A stretch of 64,000 nt of DNA, taken from assembly GCA_044224515.1 (NCBI GenBank), contig JBGAKH010000001.1:310001-374000 (forward strand), given 5' to 3'. Positions 17,388 through 25,572 of this stretch are shown in pieces. The position numbers were made by a program, and so were the translations under genes. The first letter of the stretch is position 1; every line of letters begins with the position of its first letter. Under the pieces are notes generated by a model. It searched no databases, had not been told where the DNA came from, and worked only from the letters and a program-made list of their open reading frames with translations. The stretch is from JBBATK01 sp044224515 (GTDB taxonomy: Bacteria; Bacteroidota; Ignavibacteria; Kapaibacteriales; NICIL-2).

Positions 17388-17418
17388 CAAATATAAGGCA
17401 GGAGATTGTTTTGGACAA
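17388..17418 (-). promoter_or_regulatory. Bacteroidota-type promoter for tRNA-Gln/prs/rplY
   Basis: On the minus strand TTG (17418-17416), a 20-base spacer, and TATATTTG (17395-17388) fit the Bacteroidota -33 TTTG/TTG and -7 TAnnTTTG consensus. Transcription would start about 50 bases before the tRNA. Confidence 0.6.
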
Positions 17419-17462
17419 GCCCGAAATGGGCTAAAAAGGAGATTTAAGAGGCTTTGCACTCA

Positions 17463-17489
17463 AAAAAGGCTGAATTTTGAAGCCTTTTT
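17463..17489 (-). terminator. Terminator downstream of the thiolase gene
   Basis: AAAAAGGCT (17463-17471) and AGCCTTTTT (17481-17489) form a 9-base stem around a nine-base loop. Read on the minus strand it ends in a T-run, so it can stop transcripts from the thiolase gene 120 bases upstream. It also keeps that transcription out of the tRNA-Gln promoter just beyond. Confidence 0.65.
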
Positions 17490-17528
17490 ATCCACATTGA
17501 CGGTTCAAACCCACGCTGCTCCTATCCC

Positions 17529-17561
17529 GGCCGACAGAGGTTTTGGTGTCCTCTGTCGGCC
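17529..17561. other. 12-base perfect hairpin after the thiolase gene
   Basis: GGCCGACAGAGG (17529-17540) pairs exactly with CCTCTGTCGGCC (17550-17561) around a nine-base loop. No T-run follows on either strand, so it may stabilise a 3' end or assist the T-rich terminator at 17463-17489. Confidence 0.55.
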
Positions 17562-17611
17562 CCTCTATGTCCCATTTTTCTACAGCCGGGAGCATCTCGC
17601 GGCATGAATCT

Positions 17612-18787
17612 CTATTGAAGATTCTCAACAACCACGGCACTCGCTTCGCCACCACCGATACACAGTGTTGCCAAACCGAAGCGCTTGTTATAGCGACGTA
17701 ATGCATGAAGCAAGGTTGTCAAAACGCGAGTGCCTGACGCACCGATAGGATGTCCGAGCGCGACTGCCCCACCGTGCACATTCATTTTGTCGTGCGCAAT
17801 TCCCAACTGGTTCTTCGCTACAAGCGCCGTGACAGAAAAGGCTTCGTTGATTTCAAAAAGGTCAATGTCGTTAATCGTCAAGCCGGCCTTAGCGAGCACT
17901 TTATTTATGCCATGAACAGGCGCGGTATTGAAATCCTTTGGTGCATGCGCGTATGAGGCTTGTGCGACGATTCTTGCCATGGCCTTATATCCACGAGACT
18001 TCAAAACTTCTTCGGAACACAACACAAGAGCAGCTGCCCCATCATCAATACTGCTAGCGTTGGCAGCTGTTATGGTTCCGTCTTTGCGAAAGACCGGTTT
18101 CAGTTCCGGAATTTTTTCAAAGCGTACTTTTTGCGGTTCTTCGTCGAGGACGATTTCAATGTCACCTTTTTTATCTTTCACGATTACAGCAGCCATCTCA
18201 TCGGCGAACAGACCGTTCTTCTGCGCGTTGATCGCACGAGTATAACTCTCTATCGTAAACTCGTCTTGCATCGAGCGATTGATACCGCACTCCGTTGCGC
18301 AGGCTTCCGCAAACTCACCCATGGCTGCCTTGGCATACGCATCGGTTAGCCCATCATACTGCATCGAGTCAATGATTTCTCCATTTCCATACTTATAACC
18401 GCTGCGAGCTTTCTGCAAAATGTAGGGTGCGTTCGTCATTGATTCTTGTCCGCCGGCAACAACAATCTCGGCATCGCCACCACGAAGGGCTTGATCGGCA
18501 AGCATGACCGACTTCAAACCACTACCGCACACTTTGTTTATCGTTAAGCAAGGCACCAAATCGGAGAGTCCGGCTCCAAGAGCTGCTTGACGCGCCGGTG
18601 CTTGTCCAACTCCGGCCGTTAACACATTACCCAGAATAACTTCACTGATTTCCGCAGGATTAACCCCGGAACGATCTACTGCCGCACGGATGGCAACAGA
18701 GCCTAACTGGGGTGCACTGAATGCTGAAAGCGAGCCCATAAAAGCTCCGATAGGAGTTCGCGCTGCAGATAAGATGTAAGATGACAT
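17612..18787 (-). CDS. Acetyl-CoA C-acetyltransferase (thiolase)
   Basis: Read from the ATG at 18787, the 391-residue protein begins MSSYILSAARTPIGAFMGS, as biosynthetic thiolases do. The catalytic triad is visible: Cys87 in INKVCGSGLK, His in HGGAVALGHPIGASG, and Cys in TLCIGGGEASA. The enzyme interconverts two acetyl-CoA with acetoacetyl-CoA and may serve acetoacetyl-CoA synthesis or beta-oxidation. The frame continues to 18847, but the start at 18787 has a ribosome-binding site (AGAGGAG) ten bases before it and matches the family N-terminus. It is not clustered with other fatty-acid genes, so the direction in vivo is unclear. phaA/atoB-type naming is possible. Confidence 0.94.
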   Translation of the reverse strand: MSSYILSAARTPIGAFMGSLSAFSAPQLGSVAIRAAVDRSGVNPAEISEVILGNVLTAGVGQAPARQAALGAGLSDLVPCLTINKVCGSGLKSVMLADQALRGGDAEIVVAGGQESMTNAPYILQKARSGYKYGNGEIIDSMQYDGLTDAYAKAAMGEFAEACATECGINRSMQDEFTIESYTRAINAQKNGLFADEMAAVIVKDKKGDIEIVLDEEPQKVRFEKIPELKPVFRKDGTITAANASSIDDGAAALVLCSEEVLKSRGYKAMARIVAQASYAHAPKDFNTAPVHGINKVLAKAGLTINDIDLFEINEAFSVTALVAKNQLGIAHDKMNVHGGAVALGHPIGASGTRVLTTLLHALRRYNKRFGLATLCIGGGEASAVVVENLQ

Positions 18788-18892
18788 GGTAAATCTACTC
18801 CTCTGAGTGGTTGCTGGTGAGTGTGACGCCCTGTTTACAGAACTCACTACAATGAGTTCGGCGGCTTGAATGCCTAATGGTCAAGCCCGGCA

Positions 18893-18913
18893 GTAGCTCG
18901 CAACGCGAGCTAC
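18893..18913. other. Hairpin at the 3' side of the fmdB-like gene
   Basis: GTAGCTCGC (18893-18901) and GCGAGCTAC (18905-18913) form a perfect 9-base stem with loop AAC. It lies between the fmdB-like gene and the thiolase gene, both on the minus strand. There is no T-run. A closely similar sequence occurs at the end of the SET-domain gene (42156-42179). Confidence 0.5.
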
Positions 18914-19000
18914 CTAAACACAAAATTACAGTATTAGGCTCAATAACTTTATATAGGAATTGGACGACTTCTTTCCGAGGATCACTAAATCCAAGCGCCA

Positions 19001-19291
19001 CTAAACCGTCTCCGCACCCGATGCCCCGCCTGACGATGTTGACGTGCTTGAATCGGCACTTGGCGATGAAGTTGACGAGCCGGCTGAGTTCTTATAGTCA
19101 GTTAGGTAGAATCCACTGCCGTTAAAAATCAAACCGGCACCGGCGCCAATCTTTCGCTCAACCTGACCATGAGCCCATGGATCTTGGCTACACTGATCGC
19201 GTGGGCATTCTTTCAAGGCTTCGGCCGACATCGACTGAAACACTTCAAACTTCTTTCCGCAGGTATGACAGATGTAATCGTAGGTTGGCAT
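19001..19291 (-). CDS. FmdB-family zinc-ribbon protein
   Basis: This 96-residue protein has the FmdB zinc ribbon at its start: MPTYDYICHTCGKKFEVFQ, then CPRDQC, giving four cysteine ligands, and KIGAGAGLIFNGSGFYLTDY. The last 30 residues are a Ser/Thr/Gly-rich tail. FmdB-like proteins are widespread putative regulators; their biochemical role is not settled. It is read between the barrel genes and the thiolase gene, with gaps above 100 bases on both sides. Confidence 0.9.
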   Translation of the reverse strand: MPTYDYICHTCGKKFEVFQSMSAEALKECPRDQCSQDPWAHGQVERKIGAGAGLIFNGSGFYLTDYKNSAGSSTSSPSADSSTSTSSGGASGAETV

Positions 19292-19412
19292 AACTCTTCG
19301 TGTTAAACGTTGAACGGTGGTTTCTCAACAAAGCAACGGCTTAATGACGGCAGAACGTACCCGCTAATAAACGTTACAAGAGGATAGGTTAGTGTTAGAG
19401 CTTGGGGCAGAC

Positions 19413-20129
19413 TCAGAGTCGGAAATGCGCTCCAATTTCGAAACCGGGATAGAAGATCGGCTGGTAAAACAAAAAGTAGATATTCTCCGGAGAATGCACG
19501 ATGACACTGTCAAATAGCGCGCCAATACTAATGCTAAATCGGGGCACCACTTCAACCTTCGCTCCTATGCTCAAAAAGGGCTCTGCATTTGTGCGATACT
19601 TTGGTGTCGCAGGATCCACGACGAAATCTCGTTCGTACAAAGAATTAAGCCGACGAAAGTATTGGAAACCAATCCCCAAATAGCCGCACATGCCTCCCTC
19701 CCTCAGCACATTGATCTGAACTTCGACTGCCGTTCGATAGCGATAATCCGTTTCGTCTCCTTGCTGCGACATGTAGCCTGATCCGCTAAACTGCAGAGTG
19801 TATTCACTATCCACCGCGACTCCCACCTGCAACGAAAGGTCGTTGAGCATGCTATACGCTATTCCTAGACTGACCTTCGAAGATCCCCTACCAACAACAG
19901 GTGCTGAGGTAATTGAGGAAGTAGTTGAGGAGGTAGTTGAGGAAGTGCTTGGTGTTGAGGAAGAGTCATCGCTCATGGTGGAAGCAGTCGCTTCAGCTAG
20001 ATTCACAGACATCGTTGAAGTCATAGATCCGCGTTCTTCGCAAGATTCGGAAAACGCGGGGCTCGTGTTGCCAAGAAACACGAAACACAATACACAGTAG
20101 ATGACAACCAATCCTGATGGCATATTCAT
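19413..20129 (-). CDS. Outer-membrane beta-barrel protein with Ser/Thr linker
   Basis: This 238-residue protein has a signal peptide (hydrophobic VVIYCVLCFVFLGN, cleavage near AFS). A Ser/Thr/Met-rich low-complexity stretch covers about residues 35-77. The barrel domain of about 160 residues has alternating amphipathic strands (VSLGIAYSML, LSLQVGVAVD, YLGIGFQYF, PFLSIGAKVEV) and ends in GAHFRL. No ligand or family name can be assigned. It follows another barrel gene by only 10 bases, so the two probably form one unit. A 12-base tandem DNA repeat encodes part of the linker. Confidence 0.68.
   Translation of the reverse strand: MNMPSGLVVIYCVLCFVFLGNTSPAFSESCEERGSMTSTMSVNLAEATASTMSDDSSSTPSTSSTTSSTTSSITSAPVVGRGSSKVSLGIAYSMLNDLSLQVGVAVDSEYTLQFSGSGYMSQQGDETDYRYRTAVEVQINVLREGGMCGYLGIGFQYFRRLNSLYERDFVVDPATPKYRTNAEPFLSIGAKVEVVPRFSISIGALFDSVIVHSPENIYFLFYQPIFYPGFEIGAHFRL
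19911..19946. repeat. Three 12-base tandem repeats in the barrel gene linker
   Basis: Units AATTGAGGAAGT, AGTTGAGGAGGT and AGTTGAGGAAGT follow one another at 19911-19946, and a degenerate copy continues to about 19964. Gain or loss of a unit would keep the frame and change the linker by four residues (Thr-Ser-Ser-Thr type). Confidence 0.7.
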
Positions 20130-20139
20130 AACGGCTCAG

Positions 20140-20739
20140 TTAGAATCTGTAACCCAATTCGAAACCAACGGTCGGCAGCAACTCACGCATTGGGAAGTGT
20201 GCAGGCACTTGAAACTCGGGATACTGTCTCTCCATACGAAAACCATATCCTAGACTGACGTTCATGCAAAAACGACGTGCCAACATCAGGTCTATACCCA
20301 AGCCAAAGTTATAACAATTGAGAAAAATCGATTGACTCACCGTAGTATCGATGAACGTGGAACCGTTATAGGCAGAATACGTCCAGTGCGAATTCTCCTC
20401 ATTATAGTAGCGAGCCGATCCGCACAGATAGATGCGCATACCGTTGTCGAGCATGTAATCGCGTACCAAGTCATATTGCAACTCTAACGCAACATTCGAG
20501 ATCGAGTTGGTGTTCTCACCATTTTCACTCATGTAATAGTAGCCCACAACCTTTGCACTAAGCGCGTCTCCGAATCGACGGGCATAGGACAAACCGGAGC
20601 CTGTCGTTGTCGAAAAACTTACACCAATCTGATTACTGTATTGGTAGAAGTTGTCTATCCTGGCTCCCTGCGCTTCTGCACTCAATGTGCACAAGGCATA
20701 AACAACCAATAAAACGATAACAAAAAGATAACGTGTCAT
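20140..20739 (-). CDS. Small outer-membrane beta-barrel protein
   Basis: From the ATG at 20739 the protein has 199 residues. It has a signal peptide (MTRYLFVIVLLVVYALCTL, cleavage near AEAQ) and about eight amphipathic strands (IGVSFSTTTGSGLSYARRF, VALELQYDLV, MNVSLGYGFRM), ending ELGYRF with a terminal Phe typical of outer-membrane barrels. The open frame extends upstream to 20835, but that would place 32 unlikely residues before the signal peptide. It is the first of two adjacent barrel genes. Function is unknown; porin-like or adhesin-like roles are possible. Confidence 0.7.
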   Translation of the reverse strand: MTRYLFVIVLLVVYALCTLSAEAQGARIDNFYQYSNQIGVSFSTTTGSGLSYARRFGDALSAKVVGYYYMSENGENTNSISNVALELQYDLVRDYMLDNGMRIYLCGSARYYNEENSHWTYSAYNGSTFIDTTVSQSIFLNCYNFGLGIDLMLARRFCMNVSLGYGFRMERQYPEFQVPAHFPMRELLPTVGFELGYRF

Positions 20740-20834
20740 GAGAAAGCTTGATATGGAAGTTCTTCGTGCCACAACGCAGTCTGCGTTAATCACATGCATA
20801 CGCTGCAAAATGCTTTCTTCGGCGTTTACCGCCA

Positions 20835-20868
20835 TAAAAAAAGTGTTCGAACACTAGGCTCGAACACT
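20835..20868 (-). terminator. Intrinsic terminator of the glycosyltransferase gene
   Basis: AGTGTTCGA (20842-20850) and TCGAACACT (20860-20868) form a perfect 9-base stem. On the minus strand it is followed by seven T. It lies 36 bases after the stop of the glycosyltransferase gene. Confidence 0.85.
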
Positions 20869-20904
20869 CTTTTATTGCTCATACTGAAGCAGAATGCTCC
20901 TTAT

Positions 20905-22365
20905 CTAGGAATTCAGACGATGCTTCAGCGACAGTATGCCTACGGTTGCAAAACCGGTCAAGAACATCAATTGGAACGGAATTGCAGCGATTTCCAAGTA
21001 GTACAGTGATGCACAGATACCAACAAAGAAATACGCGGCCAAAGCCAGCTCGATAATGACCTCGATGCCAATCTTCTTTGCAAGGTCGTTTTTCTTTGTA
21101 CGCCAGTCGTCATTCGCGTCAACAATTTTATACTTCGGTGTACGCTTAAACTCTGTCTTCTTACCAAACAATGCTTCAAAAACTGCTTTTGAATTATTCA
21201 CTGCCAAGCCCATGCTTCCGGCAAGGAAGACCGGGAAGAGCAACAACCGACGACGCCAATCCAAGTGAATGGCACGTTGCGCATGTAAGTAGAATAGGAA
21301 GGTGCTAATTGAAGCAATAACGAAGATAGACATCATTGCAAAGAGGTCATCATACTCACGTCCTTCCGAAAGGTGCTTAATCAACACCATCGGAATGTTC
21401 AACATCGCGACAACCAAAATGAATGGGAACACGATGTTTGAAGTCAAATGTACAGTTCCTTCGAGCTTCACTCGTAAGGGCATCGACGAACGCCAAACTG
21501 CCGGCAAAAGCTTCAATGCAGCCTCGACTGCTCCCTTCGTCCAGCGGAACTGTTGGGTCTTCAATGAATTAATATCCGCAGGAAGTTCCGCGGGAGAAGT
21601 AACGTCGTTCAAAAAGACAAATTGCCATCCGCGCAACTGCGCACGGAAGCTCAGGTCCAAATCTTCAGCCAGTGTATCCGGTTGCCAGTTACCTGCATCC
21701 AGAATGCATGACTTACGCCAGATTCCCGCTGTGCCGTTGAAATTGATGAAGAATCCTGCTTTGTTACGCACTTGTTGTTCAATAACAAAGTGCCCGTCCA
21801 ACGCAAGAGCTTGAGCGCGGGTTAAAAAGCTGTACTCCTCATTCAAGTGCTCCCAGCGAGTCTGCACCATCCCGGTCTTGGGATTGTGAAAGTGCGGGAT
21901 TGTCTGATGGAGGAAGTCAGGTTTAGGAACAAAATCGGCATCGAAGATCGCGATAAACTCTCCACGAGCTTCTTGCATTCCATTCTTCAAGGCACCGGCT
22001 TTGTAACCTTCACGATTTACACGATGTACATACTTTATATCAAAACCTTGTTCGGCATAGGCCTCAACAAGTGACTTATTGGCTGTAACGGTATCATCCG
22101 TTGAATCATCCAGCACTTGAATCTCCATGCGGTCGCGCGGATAATCCAGAGCGCAGACAGCTTCGATTAAGCGTTCCACTACGTACATTTCATTGTACAA
22201 TGGAAGCTGGATGGTTACAATTGGAAGCTCCTCGGGACGTCCCGCTTCAGGTTGCTTCAATGACTTGGTTTTGTGATAGTAATAAACCATCACGAGTCCG
22301 TGCAAACCAAATGCAAAGAGGATGCACAGAGCCACTACGTAAACAAGAACAACAATGTCCTGCAT
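20905..22365 (-). CDS. Membrane-bound family 2 glycosyltransferase (cellulose/mannan synthase-like)
   Basis: The 486-residue protein has an N-terminal membrane span (residues 3-28), a GT2 catalytic domain, and about four to five C-terminal spans. Processive glycosyltransferase signatures are in place: LDDSTDD near 90, IFDADF, EDLDLSFRAQLRGW and the QxxRW motif QQFRW. A UDP- or GDP-sugar is probably polymerised or transferred to lipid and extruded through the membrane. Similar proteins are often annotated as cellulose synthase-like or ceramide-glucosyltransferase-like; the donor cannot be told by eye. No c-di-GMP-binding PilZ domain or BcsB partner is nearby. It ends with a clear terminator and follows the lptE-like gene after 160 bases. 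Confidence 0.9.
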   Translation of the reverse strand: MQDIVVLVYVVALCILFAFGLHGLVMVYYYHKTKSLKQPEAGRPEELPIVTIQLPLYNEMYVVERLIEAVCALDYPRDRMEIQVLDDSTDDTVTANKSLVEAYAEQGFDIKYVHRVNREGYKAGALKNGMQEARGEFIAIFDADFVPKPDFLHQTIPHFHNPKTGMVQTRWEHLNEEYSFLTRAQALALDGHFVIEQQVRNKAGFFINFNGTAGIWRKSCILDAGNWQPDTLAEDLDLSFRAQLRGWQFVFLNDVTSPAELPADINSLKTQQFRWTKGAVEAALKLLPAVWRSSMPLRVKLEGTVHLTSNIVFPFILVVAMLNIPMVLIKHLSEGREYDDLFAMMSIFVIASISTFLFYLHAQRAIHLDWRRRLLLFPVFLAGSMGLAVNNSKAVFEALFGKKTEFKRTPKYKIVDANDDWRTKKNDLAKKIGIEVIIELALAAYFFVGICASLYYLEIAAIPFQLMFLTGFATVGILSLKHRLNS

Positions 22366-22525
22366 GTGAGTGAGTTAGGATGTATAAAAAAAGTAGACAC
22401 AACATCGGGTGATGCTGTGCGTCGATAGTGAAACGGAATCTCGGTACTGCTTTGAGGATCGGGGTTCCTTCCGCGCGATACCGGATCACTGCTGCTTACC
22501 GTTTCGATGATGTCTACAAAAATAC

Positions 22526-23065
22526 TCACCAGCCGGATATTATCGCAAGCAGAATATCATCAACATCTTGTTGAAGCGCAGTGCGAATGGCTTTGTCGCG
22601 ATCGGTACTGGCGTTTGCGACGAGGAAAACTGAGCTGTTTGTGAAGTTTTTCTTGAAAATTTGACGTTTTTTGACTGCATCGTAGTATTCCGCCTCTATA
22701 GACACGCGGACCTTGCGCTCTCGCTCAATCTCCCCTGCTTTGACAGAAATTGCTTCGTCGCGTATCTCGCTGAGAGTAGCTATGATACGAGCATCACCGT
22801 CTTTGTCGACAAATTTCAACGCCCCTTCCGCTCTCAACCTGTCCGTCAAAAGTTGCGTGGCCAAATCGCGATACACCGATGATCCAAAGTTTGAATTGTC
22901 CACCACATTTGCCAACGAAACCGTGCGCAAATGAGGCGGAACTCCGTTCCCAACCAATGAATAGCATGCACCCAGAAGTGGAAGTAAGAGAGCCGTAAGG
23001 ACCAACATAGCCCTGATCAGGCTTTGACGTTTAGCTGTCCTATCTAGAAGTCCGTTCACGTTCAT
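22526..23065 (-). CDS. lptE: LptE-like LPS-assembly lipoprotein
   Basis: This 179-residue protein has a lipoprotein signal ending in LGAC (Cys34) after a 20-residue cytoplasmic leader. The mature part has the order seen in LptE-family proteins of Bacteroidota and Chlorobi: CYSLVGNGVPPHLRTVSLANVVDNS, then QLLTDRLRAEG, then ARIIATLSEIRDEAIS. LptE plugs the LptD barrel and helps insert LPS in the outer leaflet. The start codon overlaps the stop of the upstream hydrolase gene by four bases, so translation is coupled. With lpxH in the same window, this supports an LPS-bearing outer membrane. No lptD is present here. Confidence 0.85.
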   Translation of the reverse strand: MNVNGLLDRTAKRQSLIRAMLVLTALLLPLLGACYSLVGNGVPPHLRTVSLANVVDNSNFGSSVYRDLATQLLTDRLRAEGALKFVDKDGDARIIATLSEIRDEAISVKAGEIERERKVRVSIEAEYYDAVKKRQIFKKNFTNSSVFLVANASTDRDKAIRTALQQDVDDILLAIISGW

Positions 23066-23733
23066 GCAAATTGATCCTGCAGAAATGGATTGTTATCACG
23101 CTCTTCACCAATAGTCGTGGGGTCCATATGGCCACAAAGCACTCGATAGTGGTCTTCGAGCGTCAAAAGCTCTCGGTGGATCGACGAGATAAGCTGTTCC
23201 ATGTTTCCTCCGGGTAAATCTGTTCGACCGATGCTTCCGTGAAACAAGGTATCGCCCGCGATAACCACACCATCATCGTGGTTTACAAAACAAACCCCGC
23301 CTTCCGTGTGACCCGGAGTGTGGCGCAGCTCCCAGCACTGAGATCCCAAATGTAGGATATCGCCATGATGGAAGTATGCGTCGACCGTAGAACCTTCCAA
23401 CTCAAAAGGCAAGGCAAAAACGGTATGGGCATTTGGATTATACAAACGATACTCGTCAGCCTGGTGCAGAAAAATCTTCAGCCCCAATTCCCTTTTGAGT
23501 TTAGCACAATCGGCGGTGTGATCCCAGTGGGAATGCGTCAACCACAAATCCGTCACCTGCCATCCGGCTTTGCGAATTCGTTGTACATACCAATCGGCGC
23601 TGTCCATAGGAGCATCCACAATAACCGCCTTGGATGTAGCCTCGTCCACTATGATATAACCGTTGGTATCAACCGGACCACTACATACCGTTTGAATTGC
23701 TAAACCGAATTGCTGCATCGTGTATCTGGACAT
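23062..23733 (-). CDS. Metallo-beta-lactamase-fold hydrolase (glyoxalase II-like)
   Basis: Read from the ATG at 23733 (a TTG lies two codons upstream at 23739), the 223-residue protein has the complete dinuclear metal site: H67, H69, D71 and H72 in THSHWDHTAD, a third-position His in TPGHTEGG, Asp in GDTLFHGSIGRTD, and His in CGHMDPTT. The IGRTD and GHTEGG pattern is that of small glyoxalase II-like hydrolases and persulfide dioxygenase relatives. The substrate is probably a thioester, but it is unproven. A GGAG ten bases upstream supports the start. It is first in a unit with lptE. Confidence 0.88.
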   Translation of the reverse strand: MSRYTMQQFGLAIQTVCSGPVDTNGYIIVDEATSKAVIVDAPMDSADWYVQRIRKAGWQVTDLWLTHSHWDHTADCAKLKRELGLKIFLHQADEYRLYNPNAHTVFALPFELEGSTVDAYFHHGDILHLGSQCWELRHTPGHTEGGVCFVNHDDGVVIAGDTLFHGSIGRTDLPGGNMEQLISSIHRELLTLEDHYRVLCGHMDPTTIGEERDNNPFLQDQFA

Positions 23734-23781
23734 AGTCAAAGTTCTCCACGAGGTCCGAAGCGTGGAGCGAGGTCCTCATGC

Positions 23782-23803
23782 ATACGAAATCGTCGTTTCG
23801 TAT
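23782..23803. promoter_or_regulatory. Inverted repeat ATACGAAA-N6-TTTCGTAT upstream of the hydrolase gene
   Basis: A perfect 8-base inverted repeat lies about 50 bases before the hydrolase start, in the divergent spacer shared with the permease gene. Its ACGAAA/TTTCGT half-sites match those of the palindrome at 4566-4579. A second short inverted repeat CTCCACG/CGTGGAG occurs at 23744-23767. Confidence 0.4.
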
Positions 23804-24033
23804 CGTTCAAATATAGAGAGCTCGGTCGGTTTAGTCAGGTAGTTGAACCGCCTTTTTCACAAAGAAAGGTCGTTCTGCGTACAATGCCTACATGACTACC
23901 ACTTCAACATTGACAAGCACCTGAGCAGAGTGGATGAATCTCGATATATTGTTAGGTTAGGACGCAACGATTGGCCGGAACATCGCAGGTCGCAGTAGTC
24001 GAACGAAGTTCTTCATAGCGAGATAAAACGACA

Positions 24034-25530
24034 TTGTCAACACACAACCCTACAACACCTAAAAGCAATACTGTTAGCCCGGAGCATGCTCAGTCACTTC
24101 TAAAGGGACTGCGATTCACCCATGTCAGTGCCATCATCATGGGTACCATGATTGGCTCAGGAATCTTTAAGAAGGCCGCTCCGATGGCCACTCTCCTACC
24201 ATCCGCTCCGTGGATGCTGAGCGTGTGGGTCGTTGCAGGCGTAGTTACTCTGTTCGGCGCTTTGAGTCTCGCTGAACTTGCGGCCATGATGCCTGAAACC
24301 GGCGGACAATACAAATACTACAGGATGTTGTATGGGAAACTGTTCGCTTTTCTGTCCGGTTGGTCAATCTTCAGTGTTATTCAGAGTGGAAGCATAGCCG
24401 CCATAGCCTATGTGTTTTCCGACTATACCAACAGCATCGTCCCACTATGGCAAGTCCCCGCTGCTGTTGTTCAACAGTATAGCTTCGCTCTTCCGCTTTT
24501 GGGACGCATAGAGCTTTTGTCTAATCTTGGACACAAGCTTCTCAGCGCCTCGCTTATTCTGCTTTTGAGTTGGGTTAATGTTCGTGGTGTTCGAAGTGGC
24601 GGACGTGTAGCCGGCGTGTTCACAACTCTTAAGGTGCTCGCGATACTCTGTTTGATTGTCTTCTGCCTCGGCGCACAATCCGGGTCGCTTGAACATTTTA
24701 CGCCACGTTCAATGGAACTTCCTGCAGGTTTGGGTATAGTAAGTGCTTTCAGTCTCGCCTTGTCAAAGGCATTTTGGGCCTATGACGGATGGTCCAGCAT
24801 TGCTTTCGTTGGTGGTGAAGTAAACAATCCGCAGAAGACTCTTCCTCGTGCTCTCTTCGTTTCGGTGTTCAGTGTCATCATCCTCTATCTGCTCATCAAC
24901 GCAGCTTATGTCTATATAATGCCGATGCAAGACATTGCGAGATCGCAGCTGATCGCGTCGGATGTTGCCAACCGAGTTATGGGTCCTGTAGGATCCACCT
25001 TTGTCGCAATTGCAGTCATGATCTCAACATTTGGTGCGACGAATGGTACAATACTCAGTAGCGCACGTGTATACTTTGCAATGGCGCGAGATCAACTGTT
25101 CTTCCCGCTTGTCGGTCGCGTGCATCCTCGTTTTGCGACCCCGCACGTATCAATCTGGGTGCAAGCTGCATGGTCAATTCTACTCCTCATCACGGGAAGC
25201 TTCGAGACATTGACCGACATGCTGATTTTCGTAAGCTGGATCTTTTATACGATGAGCGTTGTCGGTGTCATTATTTTTCGAAAACGCCTGCCCGAGGCAG
25301 AGCGGCCATACAAAGTATGGGCCTATCCCTTTGTGCCTCTCGTGTTTATTGTCGTTGCCGGACTCTTTGTTTGCAGCACCCTGTGGGGAGATCTCTCCGC
25401 TTATCTCAACGGCAGTGCGGACTCAATTCCATCGCTGAATGGACTGATTATCAGTCTAAGCGGAGTTCCTCTCTACTACTACTTTATTCGCCGTAGGCCA
25501 AAGCAAAGCGAGAACTCAGTTCGTCCCTAA
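24034..25530 (+). CDS. APC-superfamily amino-acid permease
   Basis: The 498-residue protein has about 12 predicted membrane spans. The first carries the family signature SAIIMGTMIGSGIF (near residue 32) and the next AGVVTLFGALSLAELAAMMPETGGQY. The arrangement resembles the LAT/APA exchangers that move amino acids across the inner membrane; the substrate cannot be inferred. The start is TTG at 24034: the in-frame stop at 24016-24018 leaves no ATG or GTG between it and the conserved first helix. It is divergent from the hydrolase gene and convergent with the OmpA-family gene. Confidence 0.92.
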   Translation: MSTHNPTTPKSNTVSPEHAQSLLKGLRFTHVSAIIMGTMIGSGIFKKAAPMATLLPSAPWMLSVWVVAGVVTLFGALSLAELAAMMPETGGQYKYYRMLYGKLFAFLSGWSIFSVIQSGSIAAIAYVFSDYTNSIVPLWQVPAAVVQQYSFALPLLGRIELLSNLGHKLLSASLILLLSWVNVRGVRSGGRVAGVFTTLKVLAILCLIVFCLGAQSGSLEHFTPRSMELPAGLGIVSAFSLALSKAFWAYDGWSSIAFVGGEVNNPQKTLPRALFVSVFSVIILYLLINAAYVYIMPMQDIARSQLIASDVANRVMGPVGSTFVAIAVMISTFGATNGTILSSARVYFAMARDQLFFPLVGRVHPRFATPHVSIWVQAAWSILLLITGSFETLTDMLIFVSWIFYTMSVVGVIIFRKRLPEAERPYKVWAYPFVPLVFIVVAGLFVCSTLWGDLSAYLNGSADSIPSLNGLIISLSGVPLYYYFIRRRPKQSENSVRP

Positions 25531-25572
25531 CCGTATCGCGCGATGAAGTACACGCATCGTCAACGTGAAAAA

